From: Clostridiales bacterium UBA6330 | Lineage (GTDB): Bacteria; Bacillota; Clostridia; Oscillospirales; CAG-272 | NCBI GenBank assembly: GCA_002438075.1 | Contig: DJSQ01000134.1 | Location: forward strand, 1 to 37,580 | DNA length: 37,580 bases | Direction of reading: 5' to 3' | Shown here: one piece after another, positions 24,189-32,825 of the stretch | Layout of the letters: every line of letters starts with the position of its first letter | Position numbering within the stretch: the first letter of the stretch is position 1 | The notes under the pieces: model-generated | Told to the model about the DNA's origin: nothing | The model's database searches: none | Seen by the model: only the letters and a program-made list of their open reading frames with translations | Made by a program: the position numbers and the translations under genes

Positions 24189-25855
24189 CAGCCCTTCGGG
24201 AAGCTGTCCTTCAAACCGACCGTGCGGTTAAAGGTATGCGGATTCTTCGTGTCGGTGCAGAAATAGCCGAAGCGCACAAATTGGAAGGTCTCTCCCGCTT
24301 TTGCGTCCGCCAGCGAGGGCTCCGCCTTTGCGTTCTTGACAACAACCAGCGACTCGGGATTGATGAAATCGGTGTATTCCTTGTCATCGGGCTTGTCGGC
24401 AGGGTTCTCCAGCGTGATGAGGTTGTTGTAGAGATGCAGGGTGACGTCCTCTGCGTGCGGTGCGGAGAGCCAGTGGATGGTTCCTTTGACCTTTCTGCCG
24501 TCCGCAGGGTTGCCGTTGCCGGTTTCCAAGTCCGCCGTGCAGTGCAGCTCGGTGATGCTGCCGTCCGCGCCGTGCACAATCTCGTTGCACTTCACAATAT
24601 AAGCGCCCATCAGACGGACCTCTCCGCCTTCCTTCATGCGGAAGAACTTGGGCGGCGGAACCTCGGCAAAGTCGCTCGCATCGATATAAAGCTCGCGGGT
24701 AAAGGGCACCTTGCGCGTTCCCGCGTTCTCGTCCTGCGGGTTGTTGGGCAGGTCGAAATACTCGGTCTTGTCGGCGGGATAGTTGGTAATCACCACGCGC
24801 AAAGGCTTTTCAATCGCAATGCGGCGCGGTGCGGTGCGGTTCAGCTCGTCGCGCAGGCAAGCCTCCAGCTGGCGGATGTCGACAAGCGACCCTGCCTTCG
24901 AGACGCCCGTGCGGTTGATGAAATCCAGAATCGACTGCGGGGTATAGCCGCGCCGCCGCATTCCGCAAAGCGTGGGCATACGCGGGTCGTCCCAGCCGTC
25001 CACAACACCGGTTTCGACCATCGACCGCAGAAAACGCTTGGACAGGACCGTGTAGGTAATGTTCAGCCGCGCAAACTCGATCTGGCGCGGGAAGCCTGCG
25101 GGATTGCCCTCGATTTCCACATTGTCGCGGACCCAGTTGTAAAGCGGGCGGTGAATCTCGAACTCCAGCGAGCAGAGGGAGTGCGTGATGCCCTCCAGCG
25201 CGTCCTGAATCGGATGTGCGAAGTCGTACATCGGGTAAATGCACCATTTGTTGCCCTGACGGTGATGCTCCGCGTACTTGATGCGGTAAATCACGGGGTC
25301 GCGCATACAGAAGTTGCCCGATGCCAAATCAATCTTGGCGCGCAGGGTGTACTTACCCTCGGGAAATTCGCCGTTCTTCATGCGCTCGAACAGGTCAAGG
25401 CTCTCTGCAATCGGTCTGTCGCGCCACGGGGAGACTGCGGGGTGCGTCAGGTCGCCGCTGTACTTCGGGTCGCGGAATTCCTCCGCCGAAAGCTCGCAGA
25501 CATAGGCAAGCCCTTTTTTTATCAATCCGACCGCCAGTTCGTAATCCTTTTCAAAGTAATCCGAGCCGTAGAAGAAGCGGTCACCCCAGTCAAAGCCGAG
25601 CCAGTGGATGTCCTCCTTGATGGCATCAACGTACTCGGTGTCCTCCTTGGAGGGGTTGGTGTCATCCATGCGCAGGTTGCAGACTCCGCCGTACTTGCGT
25701 GCGGTTCCGAAGTCCACGCACAGCGCCTTGCAGTGCCCGATGTGCAGATATCCGTTCGGCTCGGGAGGGAAGCGCGTGTGCACCTTCATGCCGGGGTTGT
25801 TTGCCAAGTCCTCGTCAATAAAATCGTGTATAAAATTCTTTTCCAATTCTTCCAT
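24188..25855 (-). CDS. glnS: Glutaminyl-tRNA synthetase
   Basis: This 555-residue class I synthetase charges tRNA-Gln with glutamine. The ATP site is seen as 'RFPPEPNGYLHIGHCKAL' (HIGH at 38-41) and a KMSKS-like 'TVLSKRFL' near residue 270. 'NLRMDDTNPSKEDTEYVD' and the C-terminal anticodon-binding beta-barrels ('TIHWLSAPHAEDVTLHLYNN', 'FQFVRFGYFC') are GlnRS-specific. The length matches bacterial GlnRS. Many Firmicutes lack this enzyme and use GatCAB amidation instead; having it means tRNA-Gln can be charged directly here. The gene starts ten bases after gltX, with a GTGAGG site overlapping the gltX stop. Confidence 0.96.
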   Translation of the reverse strand: MEELEKNFIHDFIDEDLANNPGMKVHTRFPPEPNGYLHIGHCKALCVDFGTARKYGGVCNLRMDDTNPSKEDTEYVDAIKEDIHWLGFDWGDRFFYGSDYFEKDYELAVGLIKKGLAYVCELSAEEFRDPKYSGDLTHPAVSPWRDRPIAESLDLFERMKNGEFPEGKYTLRAKIDLASGNFCMRDPVIYRIKYAEHHRQGNKWCIYPMYDFAHPIQDALEGITHSLCSLEFEIHRPLYNWVRDNVEIEGNPAGFPRQIEFARLNITYTVLSKRFLRSMVETGVVDGWDDPRMPTLCGMRRRGYTPQSILDFINRTGVSKAGSLVDIRQLEACLRDELNRTAPRRIAIEKPLRVVITNYPADKTEYFDLPNNPQDENAGTRKVPFTRELYIDASDFAEVPPPKFFRMKEGGEVRLMGAYIVKCNEIVHGADGSITELHCTADLETGNGNPADGRKVKGTIHWLSAPHAEDVTLHLYNNLITLENPADKPDDKEYTDFINPESLVVVKNAKAEPSLADAKAGETFQFVRFGYFCTDTKNPHTFNRTVGLKDSFPKG

Positions 25856-25865
25856 GTTGTTTACC

Positions 25866-27554
25866 TCACTTCAATGCTTCTGTCATCCGCGCAATGCGGG
25901 CTTTGACCCGTTCGGGTCCCATGACCTGCATCACGGCATACATATCGGGGGAATTCAGCCGCCCCGTAACGGCAACACGCAAAAACATACTCACATCGGC
26001 AACGCTTCCGCGATAAGCGGCGGGGTCCGCCTTGTAAGCCTTCATATCGGAGGCGTACCCGATGGATTCCGCAACCGCCTTGATTTTGTCAAACCAGACC
26101 GTCATGTCATCGGCTGGGTCGTAGGAGGCAAGGAAGCGCTCCAGTGCTGTGCGGATATCGGCGCGGTCAAACTGCTCCGCATAAGCGTCCTTGATTGTAA
26201 ACAGGCTGTCATAGAAGAAATCCATGTAGCCCTTGACATCCGCCCACGTTGCAAAGTCCTTGCGGGGCTTTTTGCCGCCGCGACCGATGGCAAAAATCGC
26301 CTTTGCATAGTCTGGGTCGGCATCCAGAAGCTGACCGAATGCGGGGTCAAACTGCCGCGCCCATGCGCTTGCCTGTTCAAAGACCTCCGCCGCCGTCATG
26401 CGGGAAATCACGTTCTTGCTGACATCGTTCAGCTTGTTGAAGTCGAACAGGCACCCCGAGGAGCTCATCTTCTTGATGTTGAAGGGGAACTCGGTGTAGG
26501 GCTTGTCCGCGTTCTGCGCGTGCCACTCCTCGTAGTTGGAGTTGAGCAGGGTCATGATATACTCGCAAACGCAGGCGGGCGCATAACCCATGCGGCTGTA
26601 ATCATCCATGTTCGCGCCCATATCGCGCTTGGAGAGCTTCTTCTTGTTGCCGTTTTCGTCCAGCCGCATGATTTGCGCAATGTGCAGGTACTTCGGCAGA
26701 CGGAAGCCGAGATAGCGGAAGAGCATCAGGTGCTTTGCAAGGCTCGGGAGCCATTCCTCACCGCGAATGACGTGCGTGGTTCCCATCAGATGGTCATCCA
26801 CTGCGTGGGCGAAGTGGTAGGTCGGAATGCCGTCACTCTTGAGCAGGACAAAATCCTCATCGTTTTCGGGAATCTCCAGCTTGCCCTTGATGAGGTCGGT
26901 GAAGGGGACCTTCTTCTCGGGATTGCCGTCCGCAAGCAGGCGCAGAACGAACGGGTCGCCGTTTTGCAGATGTGCCTTGACCTCCTCAAGTGTAAACTGC
27001 CGCTGCTTTGCCTGCTCCTCTGCGCGGCTGTCGCTCTCGTTTTCCCAGTCGCGGGCTTTGATTTCCGCCTTCTTGTCAAGCGCGTTCAGCGCCTCCAGCT
27101 CCTCTTTGGTCGTGAAAACGGGGTAGGCAAGCCCGCGCTTCACAAGGTCCTTTGCAAAGACGTGATAAATCGGTCCGCGCGCGCTTTGCTTGTATGGACC
27201 GTAAGCGCCATGATCGGATACTTTTCCGTTCTCGTCGAGAATTGCGCCCTCGTCAAAATGAATCCCGTAGTGCGCCAGCGTGCGAATCAAGCCCTCCGCC
27301 GCCCCGGGGACCTCGCGCTTTGCGTCGGTGTCCTCAATCCGCAGATAGAACACACCGCCCGATTGGTGCGCAAGACGTTCTCCGATGGTGGAGGGGAACA
27401 GACCGCCGAAATGCACAAACCCCGTGGGGCTCGGGGCAAAGCGGGTCACCTTCGCGCCCACGGGGAGCTTCCGCGGCGGGTATTTTGCCTCCATATCCGC
27501 AGGTGTTTCGGTTACGTTCGGGAACAGCAGTTCCGCCAATGCTTCAAAATCCAT
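25866..27554 (-). CDS. gltX: Glutamyl-tRNA synthetase (long clostridial form)
   Basis: This 562-residue class I synthetase charges tRNA-Glu. It has 'RFAPSPTGFVHFGGLF' (HIGH replaced by HFGG, within the range seen in GluRS), 'GVFYLRIEDTDAKREV', 'PTYHFAHAVDDHLMGTTHVI' with 'RGEEWLPSL' and the KMSKS loop 'KKLSKRDMGANM'. About 35 extra residues precede the catalytic domain, and the overall length exceeds the usual ~490. The frame runs far upstream, over the MBL gene, but the ATG at 27554 follows AAGGAAAAGGAAA at good spacing. An ATG at 27578 overlapping the MBL stop lacks such a site. Being next to glnS, with which it shares ancestry, gives a Glu/Gln charging pair in one operon. Confidence 0.93.
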   Translation of the reverse strand: MDFEALAELLFPNVTETPADMEAKYPPRKLPVGAKVTRFAPSPTGFVHFGGLFPSTIGERLAHQSGGVFYLRIEDTDAKREVPGAAEGLIRTLAHYGIHFDEGAILDENGKVSDHGAYGPYKQSARGPIYHVFAKDLVKRGLAYPVFTTKEELEALNALDKKAEIKARDWENESDSRAEEQAKQRQFTLEEVKAHLQNGDPFVLRLLADGNPEKKVPFTDLIKGKLEIPENDEDFVLLKSDGIPTYHFAHAVDDHLMGTTHVIRGEEWLPSLAKHLMLFRYLGFRLPKYLHIAQIMRLDENGNKKKLSKRDMGANMDDYSRMGYAPACVCEYIMTLLNSNYEEWHAQNADKPYTEFPFNIKKMSSSGCLFDFNKLNDVSKNVISRMTAAEVFEQASAWARQFDPAFGQLLDADPDYAKAIFAIGRGGKKPRKDFATWADVKGYMDFFYDSLFTIKDAYAEQFDRADIRTALERFLASYDPADDMTVWFDKIKAVAESIGYASDMKAYKADPAAYRGSVADVSMFLRVAVTGRLNSPDMYAVMQVMGPERVKARIARMTEALK

Positions 27555-27574
27555 GGTAGTGATTTCCTTTTCCT

Positions 27575-28198
27575 TCATCTTGTAATTCCGATTGCCGCAA
27601 GCGCATCGCCGAGCCTTGCGGATTCCCCGTGCCCGGGGTAAATAACGGTATCGGGCGGGAGTGTTGCCAGCCGACCGAGCGACGCGCGCAGGTCCGAAAG
27701 GCTTCCGCCGTAGAGGTCGGTGCGACCGTAGGATTCGGCAAACAGGGTGTCTCCCGTCAGCAGGTCGCGCCCGTCGTTTATCAGAAAGCAGACACTGCCC
27801 GCAGTATGCCCCGGGGTGTGCAGGACCGTGACCGTCTCGGAGCCGACCGCAATGCGGTCCCCGTCCCGAAAGGTCTCCTCGGGGGTTCTCCATACACGCC
27901 GCTGTCGGAAGAACGCCTCAAACGCATTTTTGCGCGCATCGGAGGGGAGGTCCAAATCGCTTTCGTGAATGCCCGCGCGGACCCCCGTTCGGTCGCGCAG
28001 GGTGTCGAGCGACAGAATGTGGTCGAAATGCCCGTGCGTCAGAAGAATGCGCGAAAGGTCCGCGTCCTCGCCTCGGAGCGCATCCAGAACCGTGTCGGCA
28101 TCGGGACTCGGGTCCACGACCGCCGCCGCGCCGTCGCGCGCAAGGAGCAGATAGCAATTCGCGCCGAACGAGCCCGGGTAAAGCCTGTGAATTCGCAT
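27575..28198 (-). CDS. MBL-fold metallo-hydrolase (glyoxalase II-like)
   Basis: This 207-residue metallo-beta-lactamase-fold hydrolase has all metal ligands: 'THGHFDH' (H55, H57, D59, H60), 'HTPGHTAGS' (H131), 'LLTGDTLF' (D150) and 'IYPGHGES' (H190). It resembles the small YcbL-type glyoxalase II-like group, which hydrolyses thioesters such as S-lactoylglutathione; the true substrate is not known. The ATG at 28198 is chosen over an upstream in-frame ATG because AAGGAGG lies just before it. It is first in the minus-strand operon with gltX, glnS and the small membrane protein, and diverges from the aromatic operon. Confidence 0.9.
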   Translation of the reverse strand: MRIHRLYPGSFGANCYLLLARDGAAAVVDPSPDADTVLDALRGEDADLSRILLTHGHFDHILSLDTLRDRTGVRAGIHESDLDLPSDARKNAFEAFFRQRRVWRTPEETFRDGDRIAVGSETVTVLHTPGHTAGSVCFLINDGRDLLTGDTLFAESYGRTDLYGGSLSDLRASLGRLATLPPDTVIYPGHGESARLGDALAAIGITR

Positions 28199-28227
28199 AC
28201 GGAGCCTCCTTTCCAAATATCCATTCT

Positions 28228-28256
28228 ATTATACACTATTTCCGCGCTTTTTTCAA
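28228..28256 (-). promoter_or_regulatory. Promoter of the MBL-gltX-glnS operon
   Basis: On the minus strand TTGAAA (28251-28256), a 17-base spacer and TATAAT (28228-28233). The predicted leader is only about 25 nt, too short for a tRNA-sensing T-box. Confidence 0.75.
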
Positions 28257-28336
28257 GGGGAATGTGACAAAAAACAGAAAAAGGCGCAAGGTCTTTCGCG
28301 CGGAACAGACTTTTTCCGATGTTTTCATTTTAACCC

Positions 28337-28366
28337 TTGACTTTTACCCCCGAATTGGTGTATAAT
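28337..28366 (+). promoter_or_regulatory. Promoter of the nine-gene aromatic operon
   Basis: TTGACT (28337-28342), an 18-base spacer and TATAAT (28361-28366). The leader to the first ATG is about 30 nt, without space for a T-box or attenuator. Confidence 0.75.
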
Positions 28367-28402
28367 GATAAACTGAAGTATTATTTGCTTTGAGGTGACG
28401 TC

Positions 28403-29611
28403 ATGAACGAAACGATGAGGCGGCTCGGCGCGGAGCGTTCCGCGATTCGGGAGCTGTTTGAATACGGGAAGAAGCGGAGCGCCGAGGTGGGCGCGGACCG
28501 TGTGTTTGATTTCAGCATTGGAAATCCGAGCGTTCCAACGCCGCCCGAGGTCAGTGCCGAATTGACCCGTCTGTTGCGCGAAGCAGACCCTGTTGCGCTT
28601 CACGGCTACACCTCCGCGCAGGGGGACCCCGATGCGCGGCGCGCAATTGCCGCGCATCTGAACCGCACCTACGGTGCCGATGCCGACCCCGATCTGATTT
28701 ATCTCACGGCGGGAGCGGCGGCGTCCTTGACCGTCAGTCTCAACGCGCTTCTGAATGCGGGGGACGAGGTCATTCTGTTGGCTCCGTTCTTTCCCGAATA
28801 CCGTGTGTTTGTCGAGCGCGCAGGCGGGCGGGTAAAGGTCGTTCAGCCCGACCCCGAAACCTTTTTGCCCGATTTTGACGCGTTGGAGGCGGCAATCGGG
28901 GAGCGCACCCGCGCGCTGATTCTCAATTCTCCCAACAACCCGAGCGGCGCGATTCTGTCCGAGGACGGCTTGCGGCGGCTTTGCGGGCTTCTGGATGCCG
29001 CGCAGAAGCGGTACGGGCATCCTGTGTGGCTGCTCTCGGACGAGCCCTACCGCGAGCTGGTCTGGGACGGGAGTAGGGTTCCCTTCGTGACGCATTTCTA
29101 CGGGAACAGTCTGGTGCTGTATTCCTACAGCAAGTCGCTCTCGCTCCCGGGCGAGCGCATCGGATACATTCTGGTCTCCTCCCGTGCGCAGGACGCAAGG
29201 GGGATATACGAGGCAATCTGCGGGGCGGGGCGGGCGCTCGGCTTCGTTTGCGCGCCGTCCCTGTTCCAGCATATGCTTCCCGCCTGTGCGGGGCTTTGCG
29301 CGGATTTCTCGGTCTACCGCACCAACCGCACGCTGTTGTACGAGGGCTTGACGGCGCTTGGTTTTGAAGCGGTCAGACCGCAGGGCGCGTTCTACCTCTT
29401 CCTGCGCGCGCCCGAGCCCGATGCCAAGCGCTTTGCGGAGCGGGCAAAGGAGCAGGAATTGCTGTTGGTCCCGTCCGACAGCTTCGGCATGGGCGGATAC
29501 GTCCGCATTTCCTACTGTGTGCCGACCGAACGAATCCGCAACGCGCTCCCCGCATTTGCGGCGCTTGCAAGGCTTTACGAACTGAAACCGACCGAAGGGA
29601 AAAGGATATGA
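28403..29611 (+). CDS. Class I PLP-dependent aminotransferase, probably aromatic/aspartate type
   Basis: This 402-residue fold-type I aminotransferase has the PLP lysine K244 in 'YSYSKSLSLPGERIG', 'NSPNNPSGAIL' (N179), 'LLSDEPYRELVWDG' (D213, Y216) and a C-terminal Arg in 'YVRISYCV' for the substrate carboxylate. It heads the aromatic operon, so transamination of phenylpyruvate and 4-hydroxyphenylpyruvate to phenylalanine and tyrosine is the natural reading; substrate choice is inferred from context. Aspartate or broad specificity is possible. The ATG follows TTTGAGGTGACGTC. The stop overlaps the pheA start by ATGA. Confidence 0.9.
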   Translation: MNETMRRLGAERSAIRELFEYGKKRSAEVGADRVFDFSIGNPSVPTPPEVSAELTRLLREADPVALHGYTSAQGDPDARRAIAAHLNRTYGADADPDLIYLTAGAAASLTVSLNALLNAGDEVILLAPFFPEYRVFVERAGGRVKVVQPDPETFLPDFDALEAAIGERTRALILNSPNNPSGAILSEDGLRRLCGLLDAAQKRYGHPVWLLSDEPYRELVWDGSRVPFVTHFYGNSLVLYSYSKSLSLPGERIGYILVSSRAQDARGIYEAICGAGRALGFVCAPSLFQHMLPACAGLCADFSVYRTNRTLLYEGLTALGFEAVRPQGAFYLFLRAPEPDAKRFAERAKEQELLLVPSDSFGMGGYVRISYCVPTERIRNALPAFAALARLYELKPTEGKRI

Positions 29612-30684
29612 ATTCACTGGAAGAAGCAAGAGAAGCAATCAGCCGCGTGGACGGCGAAATGGCAGAGCTGTTCACGGAACGGATGCGCGCCGCAGAGCAG
29701 GTTGCGGCATACAAAAAGGAGCACGGACTGCCGATTACCGATGCGGCGCGCGAGGCAGAGGTCATCCGACGCGGCGCGGAGAGAGTCGAGGACCCGATTC
29801 TGCGGGAGTACTATGTCCGTTTCATTCAGGAAACGATGGCGCTTTCCCGCGCGTATCAGACCCGCCTGCTTGAGGGGATGCGGGTTGCCTACAGCGGGAC
29901 CGAGGGCGCGTTTGCGCATATTGCAACGGGAAAGCTCTTTCCGAGCGCGAAAAAGCTCGGCTTTCCCGATTTTGAGAGCGCCTATCGCGCGGTGGAGCGC
30001 GGGGACTGCGATGCGGCGGTCCTGCCCGTGGAGAACAGCACCAACGGCGAGGTGGGGCAGGTGATGGACCTGATGTTCTCGGGCGGACTGTTCATCAATC
30101 GGATGCTGGACCTGCCCGTGACGCAGGACCTGCTTGTCAAGCAGGGAACCTCCATTGAGGAAATCCGAACGGTCATCAGTCACCCGCAGGCGCTCGGGCA
30201 GTGCGCCGCGCGCATCCGCGAGATGGGCTGGCAGACCGAGGAATACCCGAACACCGCGCTGGCGGCAAAATTCGTGGCGGGGACCAACGACCGCACGGTT
30301 GCGGCAATCGCAAGCGCAGAGGCGGCGGAGCAGTTCGGTCTTGCGGTGCTGGAGCGGAACCTCAACGCCAGCCGCAGTAACACCACGCGGTTTGCGGTCT
30401 TTACAAGAGCCGAGAACACGCAGACAAAGGGGACCTGCTCGGCGCTGATGTTCACGGTCCGCAACGAGGCGGGTGCGCTGGCGCGGGCGATTGATGTCAT
30501 CGGGCATTACGGCTTCAATATGCGGACCCTGCGCAGTCGCCCCATGAAGGAGCTGCTCTGGCAGTATTACTTCTATGTCGAGGCGGAGGGGGACCTGCAC
30601 ACGCCCGACGGACAGAATATGCTCCGCGCGCTTTCGGTCTTTTGCGACAAGCTGAAGCCCGTCGGTTGCTACACGGTCTCATAA
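29608..30684 (+). CDS. pheA: Bifunctional chorismate mutase/prephenate dehydratase (P-protein)
   Basis: This 358-residue protein has three parts: an AroQ-type chorismate mutase helix bundle (about 1-88), a prephenate dehydratase domain (about 92-268, with 'VAYSGTEGAFAHIA', 'VENSTNGEVGQVMD', 'SHPQALGQC' and the catalytic 'NTTRFAVF', T260-R261-F262) and a C-terminal ACT domain (about 277-355) that usually binds phenylalanine for feedback inhibition. It converts chorismate through prephenate to phenylpyruvate. In the ACT domain the classical ESRP motif reads 'RSRP' (309-312), so feedback sensitivity may differ from the E. coli type. A GGAGGAGC site in the 12-base gap leads to aroB. Confidence 0.95.
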   Translation: MNSLEEAREAISRVDGEMAELFTERMRAAEQVAAYKKEHGLPITDAAREAEVIRRGAERVEDPILREYYVRFIQETMALSRAYQTRLLEGMRVAYSGTEGAFAHIATGKLFPSAKKLGFPDFESAYRAVERGDCDAAVLPVENSTNGEVGQVMDLMFSGGLFINRMLDLPVTQDLLVKQGTSIEEIRTVISHPQALGQCAARIREMGWQTEEYPNTALAAKFVAGTNDRTVAAIASAEAAEQFGLAVLERNLNASRSNTTRFAVFTRAENTQTKGTCSALMFTVRNEAGALARAIDVIGHYGFNMRTLRSRPMKELLWQYYFYVEAEGDLHTPDGQNMLRALSVFCDKLKPVGCYTVS

Positions 30685-30696
30685 GGAGGAGCGCTC

Positions 30697-31725
30697 ATGA
30701 TATTGCGGACAGAGCTTGGAGCCGAGAGCTATGAGATTACGGTCGAGCGCGGCGCGCTGGCTCATGTGGGGGAAAAGATGAAGCTTTCCCGCCGCGTGCT
30801 GATTGTCACCGATTCGGGGGTCCCGAGGGCATACGCCGAGGCGGTTGCCGCGCAGTGCGCCGCGCCAACCGTTGTAACCATCCCTGCGGGTGAGGGAAGC
30901 AAGAGCCTGACGGTGTTCGGGTCTCTGCTTTCCCGTATGCTTGCGGAGAAGTTTACCCGCACCGATTGCGTGGTGGCGGTCGGCGGCGGGGTGGTCGGCG
31001 ACCTTTCGGGCTTTGCGGCGGCGTGCTATATGCGCGGAATCGATTTTTACAACCTTCCGACAACCCTGCTCGCGCAGGTGGATTCCTCCATCGGCGGCAA
31101 GACTGCGGTTGATCTGGACGGAGTGAAAAACTGCGTTGGTGCCTTCTGGCAACCGCGCGCGGTGGTCATCGATCCCGAGACGCTTGCAACGCTCCCGAAG
31201 CGGCAGATGGCTAACGGCATGGCGGAGGTTGTGAAAATGGCGCTGACCTCGGATGCGGAGCTGTTCGGACTGCTGGAGGCGGGACAGGCGGACACCGAAA
31301 CGGTGATTGTGCGGTCCTTGCAGATTAAAAAAGCCGTTGTGGAAGCGGATGTGCGCGAGGGCGGCTTGCGGCGTGTGCTGAATTTCGGACACACGCTCGG
31401 GCACGGCATCGAAAGTGCGGCGGGTCTGCACGACCTGCTCCACGGGGAATGCGTGGCGCTCGGAATGCTCCCGCTCTGCGCTCCCGAGGTGCGGGCGCGG
31501 CTGTTGAAGTTGTTGAAGCGGCTCGGACTTCCAACGGTCCTGCCCGTTTCCCCCGAAACGGTTCTCGGGGCGGTTTGCCATGACAAGAAATGCGACGGCG
31601 GGGCGGTCTCCTATGTTTACGTCCCGCGCGTTGGGGAATACGAATTCAGACGGTCGGAAATCGGAGCCTTTTGCGATGCCGTGCGACCGTCTCTGGAAGC
31701 GATGCGGAAAGGAGAAGCGGAATGA
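30697..31725 (+). CDS. aroB: 3-dehydroquinate synthase
   Basis: This 342-residue NAD- and metal-dependent enzyme converts DAHP to 3-dehydroquinate, the second step of the shikimate pathway. Family blocks are 'IPAGEGSKSLTVFGSLLSRM', 'DCVVAVGGGVVGDLSGFAAA', 'LPTTLLAQVDSSIGGKTAVD', 'NGMAEVVKMALTSD' and the metal-binding 'NFGHTLGHGIE', with a later 'LLHGECVALGM'. It is slightly shorter than the usual ~360 residues. The ATG follows AAGGAGGAGC and the stop overlaps the aroC start by four bases. Confidence 0.96.
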   Translation: MILRTELGAESYEITVERGALAHVGEKMKLSRRVLIVTDSGVPRAYAEAVAAQCAAPTVVTIPAGEGSKSLTVFGSLLSRMLAEKFTRTDCVVAVGGGVVGDLSGFAAACYMRGIDFYNLPTTLLAQVDSSIGGKTAVDLDGVKNCVGAFWQPRAVVIDPETLATLPKRQMANGMAEVVKMALTSDAELFGLLEAGQADTETVIVRSLQIKKAVVEADVREGGLRRVLNFGHTLGHGIESAAGLHDLLHGECVALGMLPLCAPEVRARLLKLLKRLGLPTVLPVSPETVLGAVCHDKKCDGGAVSYVYVPRVGEYEFRRSEIGAFCDAVRPSLEAMRKGEAE

Positions 31726-32813
31726 AGAACACCTTCGGTCAACAGCTGTCGGTCACGCTGTTCGGAGAGAGCCACGGACCCGAAATCGGGGCTGTGCTGG
31801 ACGGCATTGCCCCGGGCATTCCCGTGGATGAAGATTTCATCCGTCGGCGGCTTTCCCTGCGCCGCCCTGCGGGGGACGGGCTTTCCACCGCGCGCGCCGA
31901 GAGCGACCCGTTCCGCATTGTCAGCGGCGTGTTTGAGGGAAAGACCACGGGAACACCGCTCTGCCTGCTGATTCCGAACGGCGACACGCACAGCCGCGAT
32001 TACAACCGCGGCATGGCGCGCCCGGGGCACGCGGATTACACGGCGGAATGCAAGTATCACGGCTTTCAGGACTATCGCGGCGGCGGGCATTTTTCGGGAC
32101 GGCTGACCGCTCCGCTGGTTGCGGTCGGTGCGATTCTCCTGTCGGCACTGGCGAAAAAGGGCATTACAATCGGGACGCATATCGCATCGCTCGCGGGCAT
32201 TTCGGACCGTCCGCTTGCCGCCGACCCGACAGCCGATCTGAACACCTTGAACGAAACGCAGTTTCCCGTGCTGGACGGTGCGGCGGCGGAGCGCATGAAG
32301 GACGCAATCCGTTCTGCCGCGGCGGACGGGGACAGCGTGGGCGGCATTCTCGAAACCGCTGTGGTCGGAATGCCCGCAGGGGTCGGGGAGCCGTGGTTTG
32401 ACACGGTGGAGGGAATGCTGTCCCACGCGCTGTTCGGAATTCCCGCCGTCAAGGGCGTGGAGTTCGGCGCGGGCTTCGGCTTTGCAACCATGCGCGGGTT
32501 CGAGGCAAACGACGGAATGCGCGCGTCAAACGGTTGTGTGGTCCATACAACCAATCACAACGGCGGCATCTGCGGCGGCATTACGAACGGTGCGCCGCTC
32601 CTGTTCCGCTGTGTTGTCAAGCCCACGCCGTCCATTGCACGGGAGCAGGAGAGCATCGACCTCGAAGCGCGGGAAAACGTGCAGCTGGCAATCAGGGGCA
32701 GACACGACCCCGCAATCGTCCACCGTGCGCGGGCGGTTGTGGACAGCGTCACCGCGCTGGTCCTTGCCGACCTGCTCACGGGACGCTTCGGGACCGACTT
32801 TTTAGCCGAGTAA
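31722..32813 (+). CDS. aroC: Chorismate synthase
   Basis: This 363-residue FMN-dependent lyase makes chorismate from 5-enolpyruvylshikimate-3-phosphate. Signatures are 'FGESHGPEIGAVLDG' (about 14-28), 'RRRLSLRRPAGDGLSTARAE', 'RPGHADYTAECKYHGFQDYR', 'GGGHFSGRLTA', and later 'NDGMRASNG' and 'NGGICGGITNGAPL'. The reduced-FMN requirement is met by a reductase encoded elsewhere, as usual for monofunctional enzymes. The ATG overlaps the aroB stop. A GGGGGG site in the 12-base gap after it leads to the aroE-aroK fusion. Confidence 0.97.
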   Translation: MKNTFGQQLSVTLFGESHGPEIGAVLDGIAPGIPVDEDFIRRRLSLRRPAGDGLSTARAESDPFRIVSGVFEGKTTGTPLCLLIPNGDTHSRDYNRGMARPGHADYTAECKYHGFQDYRGGGHFSGRLTAPLVAVGAILLSALAKKGITIGTHIASLAGISDRPLAADPTADLNTLNETQFPVLDGAAAERMKDAIRSAAADGDSVGGILETAVVGMPAGVGEPWFDTVEGMLSHALFGIPAVKGVEFGAGFGFATMRGFEANDGMRASNGCVVHTTNHNGGICGGITNGAPLLFRCVVKPTPSIAREQESIDLEARENVQLAIRGRHDPAIVHRARAVVDSVTALVLADLLTGRFGTDFLAE

Positions 32814-32825
32814 GGGGGGACGGGA

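Noticed and set aside
24236..27641. Two long plus-strand frames (556 and 677 codons) opposite glnS and gltX
   Set aside because: They are complements of highly conserved synthetases, and no domain or start signal is visible.
27555..27893. N-terminal extension of gltX overlapping the MBL gene
   Set aside because: The extra residues are the out-of-frame translation of the MBL gene. A good ribosome binding site supports the start at 27554.
28367..28402. T-box or attenuator before the aromatic operon
   Set aside because: The leader is about 30 nt from the predicted promoter; no specifier stem or terminator-antiterminator pair fits.
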